DNA of 64,000 nucleotides. Source: Winogradskyella thalassocola. GTDB taxonomy: Bacteria > Bacteroidota > Bacteroidia > Flavobacteriales > Flavobacteriaceae. Positions 27,028-35,334 of this stretch are shown here, one piece after another; within the stretch, counting starts at the first letter, position 1; each line of letters begins with the position of its first letter. Location of the stretch: contig NZ_FNCZ01000001.1 in the NCBI RefSeq assembly GCF_900099995.1, positions 558,001-622,000 of the forward strand. Reading direction: 5' to 3'. The notes beneath the pieces are model-generated. The model was given only the letters and a program-made list of their open reading frames with translations. It did no database searches and was not told the origin of the DNA. The position numbers and the translations under genes were made by a program.

Positions 27028-27062
27028 CGATATCACGTTGCAGGTAATACAACGTTATATCG
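27028..27062. repeat. Hairpin 1 upstream of the transglycosylase gene
   Basis: CGATAT-C-ACGTTG pairs with CAACGT-T-ATATCG around a 9-base loop, with one mismatch: a strong structured element in the gap 26936-27163. It is not followed by a T run. Confidence 0.5.
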
Positions 27063-27116
27063 CTAAAAATAGTATTTTTTTGCTAGCTACCTTACAATAG
27101 CTGTAATTTCCAATAA

Positions 27117-27144
27117 TGCGCAACGTAATACCTTGATACGCGCA
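27117..27144. repeat. Hairpin 2 upstream of the transglycosylase gene
   Basis: TGCGC and GCGCA enclose an inner GTA/TAC pair with a 3-base bulge and a 9-base loop ATACCTTGA. It shares the words ACGT and GTAATAC with hairpin 1, so the two may be ends of one small element. Confidence 0.4.
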
Positions 27145-27163
27145 AAAGCAATCCGTTTATTAC

Positions 27164-27901
27164 CTAATTAGGAACATAATAAAAAATTGGAGAATTTCTA
27201 AAGTTTGGCTCCCCAGCAATACTTCTTTTTGTTAGGTCGCCATTTGTAATATTTATTACCCCTGTTTCATTACGGCCGTCTCCTCTATCAAAAAATTCAA
27301 AGGCATCTTCATCTTCATCATATCCAATGGAGGAACGTCCTAAAAATGAATACCCATCGGTAATATCATAAATAATATTACCCTGAATATCTGTTAAATA
27401 TTCATGAGTTTCAAAATTATATTCTTTTCTTCCTATTAAATATTGCCCTTCAGAATTACCAAATCCTTTAAAAAAGTTGAAACTGATATTTGTATGTTCA
27501 CTTATGAGTGAAAAGGAGTTTATATCTATCAATTTAACACGTTTTAAAGACGAGTTAAATACACTCTCCATCAACATCAATGTATTTGTACCACTAAAAA
27601 AACTATTAGCTTCTATACCATAGCGATCCATTCCGAAATCAGTCGTAATGTTTCGTTCTAATACTTCAGTACCATTTTCAAATGTTTTTAAAACAGCATG
27701 GTAATTATTGAGTCCGAATATAGCATGAAACCTGTTTTCAGATTCAAAATAGACTTTACTCATAAGTTGCTCGTTTTCATCAAACTCAATTATCGTTTCT
27801 TGTGGAGTAAAATAATACTCATCAGAATTGAATATTTCCGATAAATTAATTCTATTCAGAACAACATTATTAGAAAAATCATTTCGAGTTAAAAAGAACA
27901 T
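27164..27901 (-). CDS. Hypothetical protein, likely the 3' part of a split lipoprotein gene
   Basis: 245 residues from the first ATG, no recognised family. The sequence alternates short strands and polar turns (YGIEANSFFSGTNTLML, GQYLIGRKEYNFETHEYLTD), suggesting a beta-rich, perhaps propeller-like, exported domain, yet it has no signal peptide. The same frame is open upstream without a break to 27964, directly after a TAA that ends a 56-residue lipoprotein start (27965-28135). I think both are one gene, about 324 codons, broken by a single stop codon. Function unknown. Confidence 0.6.
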   Translation of the reverse strand: MFFLTRNDFSNNVVLNRINLSEIFNSDEYYFTPQETIIEFDENEQLMSKVYFESENRFHAIFGLNNYHAVLKTFENGTEVLERNITTDFGMDRYGIEANSFFSGTNTLMLMESVFNSSLKRVKLIDINSFSLISEHTNISFNFFKGFGNSEGQYLIGRKEYNFETHEYLTDIQGNIIYDITDGYSFLGRSSIGYDEDEDAFEFFDRGDGRNETGVINITNGDLTKRSIAGEPNFRNSPIFYYVPN

Positions 27902-27964
27902 TTCATTAGTGCTCTTTTTGTTATAATAGCCTAATATGGATAAAATACTATTTTGTGAATCGCT

Positions 27965-28135
27965 TTACTTTACAACTTCGTTTGTTTGATCTCCAATAAA
28001 TACAATATCACCATCATCACTAAATAATACTTTATACCTTGCATCTGACTGGTTGTTTGCAGATGAATCATCATTAGACGAACAGGCCATAACCATAAAG
28101 GCCACCACAAGTAATAGACTATTATTTAATTTCAT
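27965..28135 (-). CDS. Short lipoprotein, likely 5' part of a split gene
   Basis: 56 residues: lipoprotein signal ending VMACSSNDD (Cys 18, followed by S-S-N-D-D, an acidic stretch like flavobacterial surface-export signals), then a short beta-like tail DARYKVLFSDDGDIVFIGDQ. It ends at a TAA after which the frame stays open into the gene at 27164-27901. It begins 14 bases after the pgk stop, so it may be read through from pgk. Either a broken gene or a tiny stand-alone lipoprotein. Confidence 0.55.
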   Translation of the reverse strand: MKLNNSLLLVVAFMVMACSSNDDSSANNQSDARYKVLFSDDGDIVFIGDQTNEVVK

Positions 28136-28149
28136 AAACTGAGCTGTCT

Positions 28150-29337
28150 TTAATTTAAAATTGCAGCAATACCAGGTAAAGTCTTACCTTCTAAACTTTC
28201 TAACATTGCTCCACCACCTGTACTTACGTAGCTTACTTTGTGTTCAAAACCAAATTGTTTTACTGCAGCAACAGAATCACCACCTCCTACTAAAGAAAAG
28301 GCTCCATTTTTAGTCGCATTTGCAATAGAATCACCAAGTGCGATAGTTCCTTTAGAAAAAGTTTCTAATTCAAAAACACCCAATGGGCCGTTCCAAAGTA
28401 TGGTTTTACATTGGTTAACAACAGCATCAAAATTTTCTCTCGATTTTGGACCAGCATCTAAACCTTGCCATCCATCAGGAATTGCATTAACATCACAAAT
28501 TTGCGTATTTGCTGTGTTGCTAAAATCATCTGCCGCAACAACATCTACTGGTAAATGAATTTTTACACCTTTAGTTTCCGCTTGCTTTAAAATTTCTAAA
28601 GCCAGTTCCATCTTATCATCTTCGCAGATAGAATCACCGATTTTACCGCCTTGTGCTTTAATGAAGGTGAAAGTCATACCACCTCCAATTATTAAGTGAT
28701 CTACCTTATCTAAAATGTTTTCTATCACTGTAATTTTAGAAGATACTTTTGCTCCACCTAAAACTGCTAACACTGGTTTTTCACCATCTTCCATGACTTT
28801 TTTAATACTCTCAATCTCTTTCGCTAACAACAAGCCAAAGCATTTTGCATTAGGAAAAAACTCTGCAACTATCGTTGTAGAAGCATGCGCTCTATGTGCT
28901 GTTCCAAAGGCGTCATTCACATAAATATCACCTAATTTTGATAATTGCTCTGCGAAATGCCTGTCTCCTTGCTTTTCTTCTTCGTGAAAACGTAGATTTT
29001 CGAGTAATAGAATTTCACCTGGCTCCAATGCATTTGCCATTTCTTCAGCCTCTGCACCTACACAATCATTTGCAAATTTTACCTCTACTCCTAAAATGTC
29101 TTCAATTTTATTTACAATGTGTTTTAATGAATATTCATCTTGCACACCTTTTGGACGACCTAAATGCGACATTAATACGCAACTTCCTCCATCTTCTAAA
29201 ATCTTAATAATTGTTGGTTTTGCTGATACAATTCTTGTAGCATCGGTAACCTGAAAATCATCATTTAATGGTACGTTAAAATCGACGCGTATTAATGCTC
29301 TTTTATCTTGAAAGTTGAAATCGTTTAGTGTCTTCAT
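28150..29337 (-). CDS. pgk: Phosphoglycerate kinase
   Basis: 395 residues, full length. [16 protein letters not shown] near residue 17 (substrate-binding), [27 protein letters not shown] and the C-terminal [13 protein letters not shown] nucleotide loop are all intact. It makes ATP from 1,3-bisphosphoglycerate in glycolysis. It is divergent from holB across a 65-base gap and has a consensus -7 box. Confidence 0.98.
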   Translation of the reverse strand: MKTLNDFNFQDKRALIRVDFNVPLNDDFQVTDATRIVSAKPTIIKILEDGGSCVLMSHLGRPKGVQDEYSLKHIVNKIEDILGVEVKFANDCVGAEAEEMANALEPGEILLLENLRFHEEEKQGDRHFAEQLSKLGDIYVNDAFGTAHRAHASTTIVAEFFPNAKCFGLLLAKEIESIKKVMEDGEKPVLAVLGGAKVSSKITVIENILDKVDHLIIGGGMTFTFIKAQGGKIGDSICEDDKMELALEILKQAETKGVKIHLPVDVVAADDFSNTANTQICDVNAIPDGWQGLDAGPKSRENFDAVVNQCKTILWNGPLGVFELETFSKGTIALGDSIANATKNGAFSLVGGGDSVAAVKQFGFEHKVSYVSTGGGAMLESLEGKTLPGIAAILN

Positions 29338-29356
29338 ATTTTTGGGTTTTGAAACA

Positions 29357-29364
29357 CAAATATA
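29357..29364 (-). promoter_or_regulatory. -7 promoter box of pgk
   Basis: TATATTTG on the minus strand, a perfect TAnnTTTG, ending 19 bases before the pgk ATG. The -33 position shows no TTTG. Confidence 0.5.
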
Positions 29365-29390
29365 AAGATTAGAAACAGAAATTTTTTATA

Positions 29391-29398
29391 TAGTTTTG
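29391..29398 (+). promoter_or_regulatory. -7 promoter box of holB
   Basis: TAGTTTTG ends only 4 bases before the holB ATG at 29403, so the message is predicted to start at or beside the A of the start codon (leaderless). Confidence 0.45.
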
Positions 29399-29402
29399 CT
29401 TT

Positions 29403-30563
29403 ATGCAATTTTCTAAGGTTTTAGGTCAAAAACATATAAAGAATCATCTTACTACAAGTGTTGATGCTGGCAGAATTGCCCATGCACAACTTTTTGTGGG
29501 TCCGGAAGGTTCTGGCACACTCCCAATGGCGTTAGCTTATGCACAATATATATTGTGTAGCAATGTAAATGGTGAAAATACAGGTGGAAAAGAATCCTGT
29601 AATATAAAATTTAAGAATTTTTCGCATCCCGATTTGCACTTTGCATTCCCTGTTACAACAAGCGATAAAGTAAAAAGTAAACCTGTTTCTAAATATTATC
29701 TCGAAGAATGGAGACAACTTTTAGATCAGCAACCTTATGGAAACCTTTTTGATTGGTATAAGCTTTTAGGTGTAGATAATAAACAAGGTCAAATTGGTGT
29801 TGAGGAAGCTTTAGAGATTGTAAAGGCACTGACCTTAAAATCATATGAAGGCGGGCACAAAGTGATGCTCATATGGATGGCAGAAAAAATGAATACAGCT
29901 AGTGCCAACAAGCTTTTAAAACTAATTGAAGAGCCACCAAAAGACACCATATTTATTCTTATCGCTGAAGAGGAAGAACAAATTATTAGTACAATTAGAT
30001 CACGTTGTCAAATATTACACTTTCCGCCACTAGCAGAAGAAGCTATTTCTGAAGCTTTAGTGAAAAACTATCATATTGAAGAATCAGTTGCTACAAAAAT
30101 AGCACACCAATCTAATGGTAATTATAATAAAGCATGTGATCTTATCTATCACGATAGTGAAGACATTCAGTTTGAAAAATGGTTTGTCTTCTGGATCCGC
30201 TCTGCATTTAAAGCTAGAGGAAATAAAGCAGCTATTCACGATTTGATTTCTTGGTCGGAAGAGATTGCCAAAACCGGACGTGAAACACAAAAGAAATTTC
30301 TTGATTTCTGCTTAAGCTATTTTAGACAAGCCTTATTACTCAATTATAAAGCAGATGAATTGGTTTATTTAGAACCAAAGTCTGATGATTTTAAACTCGA
30401 AAAGTTTGCTCCTTTTGTTCATGATTCTAATATTTTAGAAATTTCAGATGAATTACAGGATGCTATTTATCATATTGAACGAAATGGAAACTCTAAGATT
30501 ATTCTTACAGACTTATCCATTAAACTAACGCGTTTACTGCATAAAAAAAGCCAAGCTTCTTAG
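29403..30563 (+). CDS. holB: DNA polymerase III delta' subunit
   Basis: 386 residues. The N-terminus KVLGQKHIKNHLTTSVDAGR, then HAQLFVGPEGSGTLPMALAYAQ, is the clamp-loader module. The P-loop reads GPEGSGT with no lysine, as expected for non-hydrolysing delta'. EMNTASANKLLKLIEEPP-like text is present near residue 165 (KMNTASANKLLKLIEEPP), followed by TIRSRCQILHF. The protein is part of the clamp loader that puts the beta ring on DNA. The stop codon sits in the loop of the terminator. Confidence 0.93.
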   Translation: MQFSKVLGQKHIKNHLTTSVDAGRIAHAQLFVGPEGSGTLPMALAYAQYILCSNVNGENTGGKESCNIKFKNFSHPDLHFAFPVTTSDKVKSKPVSKYYLEEWRQLLDQQPYGNLFDWYKLLGVDNKQGQIGVEEALEIVKALTLKSYEGGHKVMLIWMAEKMNTASANKLLKLIEEPPKDTIFILIAEEEEQIISTIRSRCQILHFPPLAEEAISEALVKNYHIEESVATKIAHQSNGNYNKACDLIYHDSEDIQFEKWFVFWIRSAFKARGNKAAIHDLISWSEEIAKTGRETQKKFLDFCLSYFRQALLLNYKADELVYLEPKSDDFKLEKFAPFVHDSNILEISDELQDAIYHIERNGNSKIILTDLSIKLTRLLHKKSQAS

Positions 30564-30575
30564 GCTTGGCTTTTT
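30545..30575. terminator. Terminator of holB (works both ways)
   Basis: AAAAAGCCAAGC and GCTTGGCTTTTT form a 12-bp perfect stem around a 7-base loop that contains the holB stop codon. It lies between converging holB and the OmpH-like gene. Confidence 0.9.
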
Positions 30576-30596
30576 AAAACAAATTACTATTTGTTA

Positions 30597-31157
30597 TTAT
30601 TTCTCTGTAGTTGCTTCAGCTGAATCGTCTTCTACTTTAGAATCCTTTTTACCGTAAGCTGCATTAATCTCTGTTGTTATCACATCTGTAATATCCTTAG
30701 TCTCGATTCCATAAACCACACTACCAGCTTGGTTTTTTCCTAGAATAAATGTGTAACCATTCTTTTTACCATAATCTTCTACAAATTTGTTGAATTTTGA
30801 AAGAACAGAATCCATCTCTGTTCTAAACATTTGATCCATTTGTTGTTCTTGTATTTGCATCTGTTGCTGAACTGGTTGCCACTTTTGAGAAAAGGCTTGA
30901 GATTCTTCTTGTTGTTTTTGTGGCGATAATTGACTTATACGTTGTTGTATTGATTGCATCTCCATTTGATAAACTCTCGCGATACTATCTCTTTGTTTCG
31001 CAAAACTTTCATCCTGAGCTTTGAACTTATCCTCAACATCAATTTTCATTTGATAAGCATTAATAATCTCTCCATTATCTATAAATGCAATTTTTTGTTG
31101 CTCTTGGCAAGACGCAGCAGAAATCAAAACTGCTAAACTTAAAATTATTTTTTTCAT
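30597..31157 (-). CDS. OmpH/Skp-like periplasmic chaperone lipoprotein
   Basis: 186 residues. Signal with ISAASCQEQQK (lipobox, Cys 17). The mature part begins KIAFIDNGEIINAYQ and is a long glutamine- and lysine-rich coiled coil (about 35-130), ending in a small beta segment GYTFILGKNQAGSVVYG, which is the OmpH/Skp plan. Skp holds outer-membrane proteins in the periplasm. The lipid anchor is a variation on the soluble enterobacterial form. It stands alone, with a -7 box at 31230-31237. Confidence 0.85.
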   Translation of the reverse strand: MKKIILSLAVLISAASCQEQQKIAFIDNGEIINAYQMKIDVEDKFKAQDESFAKQRDSIARVYQMEMQSIQQRISQLSPQKQQEESQAFSQKWQPVQQQMQIQEQQMDQMFRTEMDSVLSKFNKFVEDYGKKNGYTFILGKNQAGSVVYGIETKDITDVITTEINAAYGKKDSKVEDDSAEATTEK

Positions 31158-31229
31158 GTTTAATATTGTTTAAATAGTTGTGAATGTTTTTAAAAAACGT
31201 TTCGAGTTTTTGGTTCAATTAAATTTTTG

Positions 31230-31237
31230 CAAATGTA
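31230..31237 (-). promoter_or_regulatory. -7 promoter box of the OmpH-like gene
   Basis: TACATTTG on the minus strand fits TAnnTTTG, 72 bases upstream of the start codon; no matching -33 box is evident. Confidence 0.4.
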
Positions 31238-31417
31238 TAAAAGTTAGGTTGTGATTTAGGAAATTATTTAACTATTGATAATTTCTATTAATATTTAGAT
31301 TTACAATTTCTAAAATCAATTCAAAACGAAGCGAAATAAAGCGTTTTAAGAGCTTTTTGAAATTTTCCATTCCTCTAACTTATTACATACACTAATAACA
31401 GAACAGAGTTACTTATA

Positions 31418-32278
31418 TTAAGAATTGTCGTTCTGTAAGACATAAATATGCGAAGAGTATTCACCAGTACGTTTTGCTTTACGATTAGATTGCCATCCAA
31501 CCAAAAATGCTTTCACCGCATTCATAAATCCAGATTTATATTTTTCTGAAAGTAGGCAGACATAATACGCATCAAATTTCATTGGTAAGGTTTTAACCAA
31601 CCTAATATTTTTTTCTTTGAATAATTCTGAAATTGAAGTTTTAGAAAAATGCCAAAGGTGCCTTGGTACATCATAAGCTGCCCAAAAGTTTTTGTAATAC
31701 TCAGCATCGTAACTTTTATAATTAGGAACTGCAATTACTAAAGTGCCATTTGGTTTTAAAAGTGATTTAAATAAAGCTGTGTGCATTTCTAAATCTGGCA
31801 AATGCTCTAACACATGCCAAAGTGTAATAACATCAAAACTGTGAGGTTTTAATTTTTTTAATTCCTCTGTTTCAAAAACAGAATTATTTGTTTTTGAATT
31901 CGCAATTTGTCGTGCACTTTCGTTAGGTTCAATTCCTGTAATTTCCCAATGATCTTTTAAAGCGGTTTCTAAAAAATCCCCAGTCCCGCATCCAATATCT
32001 AAAAGTGTTTTAGATTCAGACTGAAAAGAGTTTATTAATTTCAATTTTCTTTTTAAAGAAATTTCTCTCACTTTGTGGTAGGCGAATTCTAGTAAATTTC
32101 GCTTCGTATCTGTGTGCGAAATGTAGTCTTCACTTTGGTAATATTCCGAAAGTTTTTCACCTTCAGGTTGTGGATATGTTTCTAACATATCGAGTTCCTT
32201 ATTATGCACTAATTGGAATTCTTCTTTAGAAACAGAATGATCTTTTAAGCTTAAATATGTTTGGTTATTTTTTGACAC
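31418..32278 (-). CDS. Class I SAM-dependent methyltransferase
   Basis: 286 residues. SAM-binding motif LLDIGCGTGDFLE near residue 92, then WEITGIEPNE, and the HVLEHLPD motif near residue 155, all typical of Methyltransf_11/23 enzymes. The N-terminus (YPQPEGEKLSEYYQSEDYISH) and the tail AAYDVPRHLWHFSK resemble the UbiG-like enzymes often found in polysaccharide loci. It is an orphan here, flanked by long non-coding stretches. The substrate is not deducible. Confidence 0.88.
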   Translation of the reverse strand: MSKNNQTYLSLKDHSVSKEEFQLVHNKELDMLETYPQPEGEKLSEYYQSEDYISHTDTKRNLLEFAYHKVREISLKRKLKLINSFQSESKTLLDIGCGTGDFLETALKDHWEITGIEPNESARQIANSKTNNSVFETEELKKLKPHSFDVITLWHVLEHLPDLEMHTALFKSLLKPNGTLVIAVPNYKSYDAEYYKNFWAAYDVPRHLWHFSKTSISELFKEKNIRLVKTLPMKFDAYYVCLLSEKYKSGFMNAVKAFLVGWQSNRKAKRTGEYSSHIYVLQNDNS

Positions 32279-32970
32279 AATTACACTTCTACTTTTAAAA
32301 TGAATTACAATATTAATTATATAAATTCACTTCTATTTGTTTAACAAATGAAATTTTAGTCTTATTTAAACAAAAAAAACTGAGAATTTTTAACTGATTA
32401 TTGATTCTAAATTACACCAACAGAATTATGAAATCAAACCCTAATCCATCTGATTTCGATTCAGACATTTTATATCGATCAAACGACATAATTATAAATA
32501 CTGAAATCTAATTTGGAATCATCCGTTTTATAATTCGATTTTAAATCAAAACTAAAATGTCACCTTTATAGCTACTTAATTATAGACTTTAAAGACGTCT
32601 ATTTCGTCTATTTGTTTTACTGAATACTAAAATACTTTACGGATTGTACAAAATAGTATTCCTCTTTAAAATTTAAAAACTATGTTTTTCATCCTTACAA
32701 AACCATGATTCAGATTTACAAGAAGCAAACACTTTATTATCTTTTTTTTACTTCTACCCTATGATGCATAAAATCAAAATTTATAAAGAACGTTTGTAAC
32801 ATAAACAGAAATCAGATTAGACTTCGTTTTATGAAATCTACTGCAATTATTCTAACTAGATTTTAGAGTTTTTTAGATCTAATATTACCATCAAAATAGA
32901 TTTACATTCTTCAATTGTTTCACGTGGAACATTATAATACTCAATAATGAGATTCCTGCTTCTGCAGGAA
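32279..32970. other. Long non-coding gap between methyltransferase and mnmG
   Basis: About 690 bases of AT-rich sequence. No convincing gene on either strand. Its right end holds a parS-like site (32916-32931) and the hairpin next to the mnmG stop. The remainder shows nothing I can name. Confidence 0.6.
32916..32931. promoter_or_regulatory. parS-like ParB-binding site 1
   Basis: TGTTTCACGTGGAACA differs by one base from a perfect palindrome and fits the chromosomal parS consensus TGTTNCACGTGNAACA. It lies 40 bases past the mnmG stop. Confidence 0.8.
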
Positions 32971-32971
32971 T
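32952..32971. terminator. Hairpin after mnmG
   Basis: ATTCCTGC, a TTCT loop and GCAGGAAT form an 8-bp perfect stem overlapping the last base of the mnmG stop codon. There is no T run on the minus strand, so it may be a dispersed palindrome serving as a weak terminator. Confidence 0.5.
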
Positions 32972-34842
32972 TAGCGTCCTAAGTAAACCAACAACACAGA
33001 AATATCATTAGGGTTCACTCCACTAATTCGAGATGCTTGAGAGATGGTTACAGGCTGAATCTTGGTTAGTTTTTGTCTTGCTTCAATACTCATAGATTTC
33101 AATTTTGAATAATCAAAACCAGCAGGAATTTTTAAATTCTCTAGTCTATTTAGTTTGTCAGCATTGTTCTTTTCCTTCTCAATATAACCAGCATACTTTA
33201 CTTGAATTTCAGTTTGCTCTATAACTTCAGTATCTAAATTATTTGCTTGTATATACTGTTCAACTGATTCAAACTGCCTAACATCATCGATAGTAATATT
33301 CGGTCTTGCATACAATTTAAACATCTTGTCTTGTTGCTTAACAGGCGCCGAATTTTTTGATTCTAAAATCGGATTTGCTTCATCAGGAGTTACACTTGTC
33401 TCTCTAAAAAACTGTACAAAAGCATCCGATTTAGATTGCTTTTCTTCCATACGTTTTAAACGTTTTTCAGAAGCTAAACCTAAATTATACCCTTTTGGTG
33501 TTAATCTAAAATCAGCATTATCTTGTCGTAATAAGGTTCTATATTCCGCTCGTGACGTAAACATTCTATACGGCTCTTCAGTCCCTTTTGTAATTAAATC
33601 ATCTATTAAAACTCCGATATAAGCCTCATCACGTTGTAAAGTAAAAGCATCTTTTTCTTGCACTTTTAGACTCGCATTTATACCCGCCATTAAACCTTGA
33701 GAAGCGGCTTCTTCATATCCTGTTGTTCCATTTATTTGTCCAGCAAAATATAAACCTTCAACTAACTTTGTTTCTAAAGTATGCTTTAATTGTGTTGGTG
33801 GAAAATAATCATATTCGATTGCATATCCAGGTCTAAAGAATTTTACATTTTCAAATCCCACGACAGAACGCAAGGCTTTAAATTGAACATCTTCTGGCAA
33901 AGATGTAGAGAACCCATTAATATAATATTCGCAGGTTTTCCAACCTTCTGGCTCAACAAATAATTGATGACTATTCTTATCCGCGAAACGATTTATCTTA
34001 TCTTCAATCGACGGACAATAACGTGGTCCCACACTTTGAATTCTACCATTAAACATTGGCGAACGATCAAAGCCTTCACGAAGTAAATCGTGAACCAATT
34101 CACTAGTGTGCGTCATATGACAAGAACGCTGCTCCTTTAACGGTTGCGTAGTGTCTAAATAAGAAAACTTTTCAGGATGTTCATCTCCTGGCTGCTCCAC
34201 CATTTTAGAGAAATCTAACGAACGGCCATCAACTCTCGGAGGAGTTCCGGTTTTCATTCTACCAGATTCAAAACCTAAATTAACGAGCTGTTCTGTAATT
34301 CCTGTTGCGGCTCTTTCACCTGCTCTACCACCCCCAAAATTCTTATCACCAATATGAATTAATCCATTCAAAAAAGTACCATTAGTTAAGACCACTGACT
34401 TTGCTCTTACTTCAATTCCGAGTGAAGTTTTTACACCAACCACTTTATGATTTTCCACAATTAAGCCAGAAACCATTTCTTGATAGAAGTCCAAATTAGG
34501 AGTGCCTTCTAACATCAATCTCCAATCTTCAGCAAAGCGCATTCTATCGGATTGCACTCTTGGACTCCACATGGCAGGTCCTTTAGATTTGTTCAACATC
34601 TTAAATTGAATGGCAGATGTATCTGAAACAATTCCACTATAACCTCCTAAAGCATCAATCTCTCTTACAATTTGTCCTTTCGCTATTCCTCCCATTGCAG
34701 GATTACAAGACATCTGTGCAATGTTTTGAAGGTTCATGGTAATCAGTAAGGTCTTACTTTCCATATTTGCCGCAGCAGCTGCCGCTTCACTTCCAGCATG
34801 GCCACCACCAACAACTATAACATCATAAACTTCGTTAAACAT
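32971..34842 (-). CDS. mnmG: tRNA uridine-5-carboxymethylaminomethyl synthesis enzyme MnmG
   Basis: 623 residues, full length. FAD-binding VGGGHAGSEAA begins near residue 11; NPAMGGIAKGQIVREIDALGG, NGTFLNG, GTPPRVDGRS, CPSIEDK and the GLYFAGQINGTTGYEEAA block are all conserved GidA features. With MnmE it modifies wobble U34 of several tRNAs. The two parS-like sites lie directly on either side of it, recalling the mnmG-parS-origin neighbourhood of many bacteria. A TATATTTG box precedes it. Confidence 0.97.
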   Translation of the reverse strand: MFNEVYDVIVVGGGHAGSEAAAAAANMESKTLLITMNLQNIAQMSCNPAMGGIAKGQIVREIDALGGYSGIVSDTSAIQFKMLNKSKGPAMWSPRVQSDRMRFAEDWRLMLEGTPNLDFYQEMVSGLIVENHKVVGVKTSLGIEVRAKSVVLTNGTFLNGLIHIGDKNFGGGRAGERAATGITEQLVNLGFESGRMKTGTPPRVDGRSLDFSKMVEQPGDEHPEKFSYLDTTQPLKEQRSCHMTHTSELVHDLLREGFDRSPMFNGRIQSVGPRYCPSIEDKINRFADKNSHQLFVEPEGWKTCEYYINGFSTSLPEDVQFKALRSVVGFENVKFFRPGYAIEYDYFPPTQLKHTLETKLVEGLYFAGQINGTTGYEEAASQGLMAGINASLKVQEKDAFTLQRDEAYIGVLIDDLITKGTEEPYRMFTSRAEYRTLLRQDNADFRLTPKGYNLGLASEKRLKRMEEKQSKSDAFVQFFRETSVTPDEANPILESKNSAPVKQQDKMFKLYARPNITIDDVRQFESVEQYIQANNLDTEVIEQTEIQVKYAGYIEKEKNNADKLNRLENLKIPAGFDYSKLKSMSIEARQKLTKIQPVTISQASRISGVNPNDISVLLVYLGR

Positions 34843-34857
34843 ATCGTAATTCCTTTT

Positions 34858-34873
34858 TGTTCCACGTGGAACA
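34858..34873. promoter_or_regulatory. parS-like ParB-binding site 2
   Basis: TGTTCCACGTGGAACA is a perfect 16-base palindrome matching the parS consensus. It sits 16 bases before the mnmG start codon and downstream of the predicted transcription start, inside the leader. Confidence 0.85.
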
Positions 34874-34898
34874 ATTAAATTTTAAAATTTTGAGTCTG

Positions 34899-34906
34899 CA
34901 AATATA
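34899..34906 (-). promoter_or_regulatory. -7 promoter box of mnmG
   Basis: TATATTTG on the minus strand fits TAnnTTTG. Predicted start near 34894 puts parS site 2 within the mRNA leader. Confidence 0.45.
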
Positions 34907-34923
34907 CACTGAATTGATGTGTA

Positions 34924-35334
34924 TTACTTTCGCTTCGCTAAGTAGTAATCTTCTTTAGAACGCATCTCCTTTTCATCTGCATCGGTCTTATCTTTATACC
35001 CACAGTAATGCAATACACCATGAATGATGACGCGAGCAATCTCATCTTGAAATGCAACCTTAAAATCGGACGCGTTTTCTTCTACGCGCTCTACAGAGAT
35101 ATAAATATCACCATGTAGTTCCTTTCCTACTGAGTAATCAAAACTAATGACATCGGTCAATGTATCGTGATCTAGAAAATCTACATTCAATTTATGTAAA
35201 TAATAATCGTTACAAAAGATATAATTAATCTCTCCTTCTTTACAGCTTTCTTCTGATATGGTGTTTGAAATCCATTCAGAAAGTTGTTCTGTATTTTGTA
35301 ATTTAAACTGGGTTTCGTAATTAAAACTAATCAT
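34924..35334 (-). CDS. ybeY: Endoribonuclease YbeY
   Basis: 136 residues. HDTLTDVISFDY and HGDIYIS are conserved, followed by the metal site HGVLHYCGYKDKTDADEKEMR. The usual motif is HGxLHLxGYDH; here the first two histidines are kept and the third position region reads KDK, as I recall for other Bacteroidota. YbeY matures 16S rRNA 3' ends and takes part in ribosome quality control. The start overlaps the end of the DUF4175 gene by 8 bases. Confidence 0.9.
   Translation of the reverse strand: MISFNYETQFKLQNTEQLSEWISNTISEESCKEGEINYIFCNDYYLHKLNVDFLDHDTLTDVISFDYSVGKELHGDIYISVERVEENASDFKVAFQDEIARVIIHGVLHYCGYKDKTDADEKEMRSKEDYYLAKRK

Noticed and set aside
27000..27160. Integron attC site
   Set aside because: The hairpins lack recognisable GTTRRRY/RYYYAAC core pairs, and no integrase or cassette array is present.
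32279..32900. Hidden gene in the 690-base gap
   Set aside because: All frames are broken by stops; only short AT-rich words are seen.
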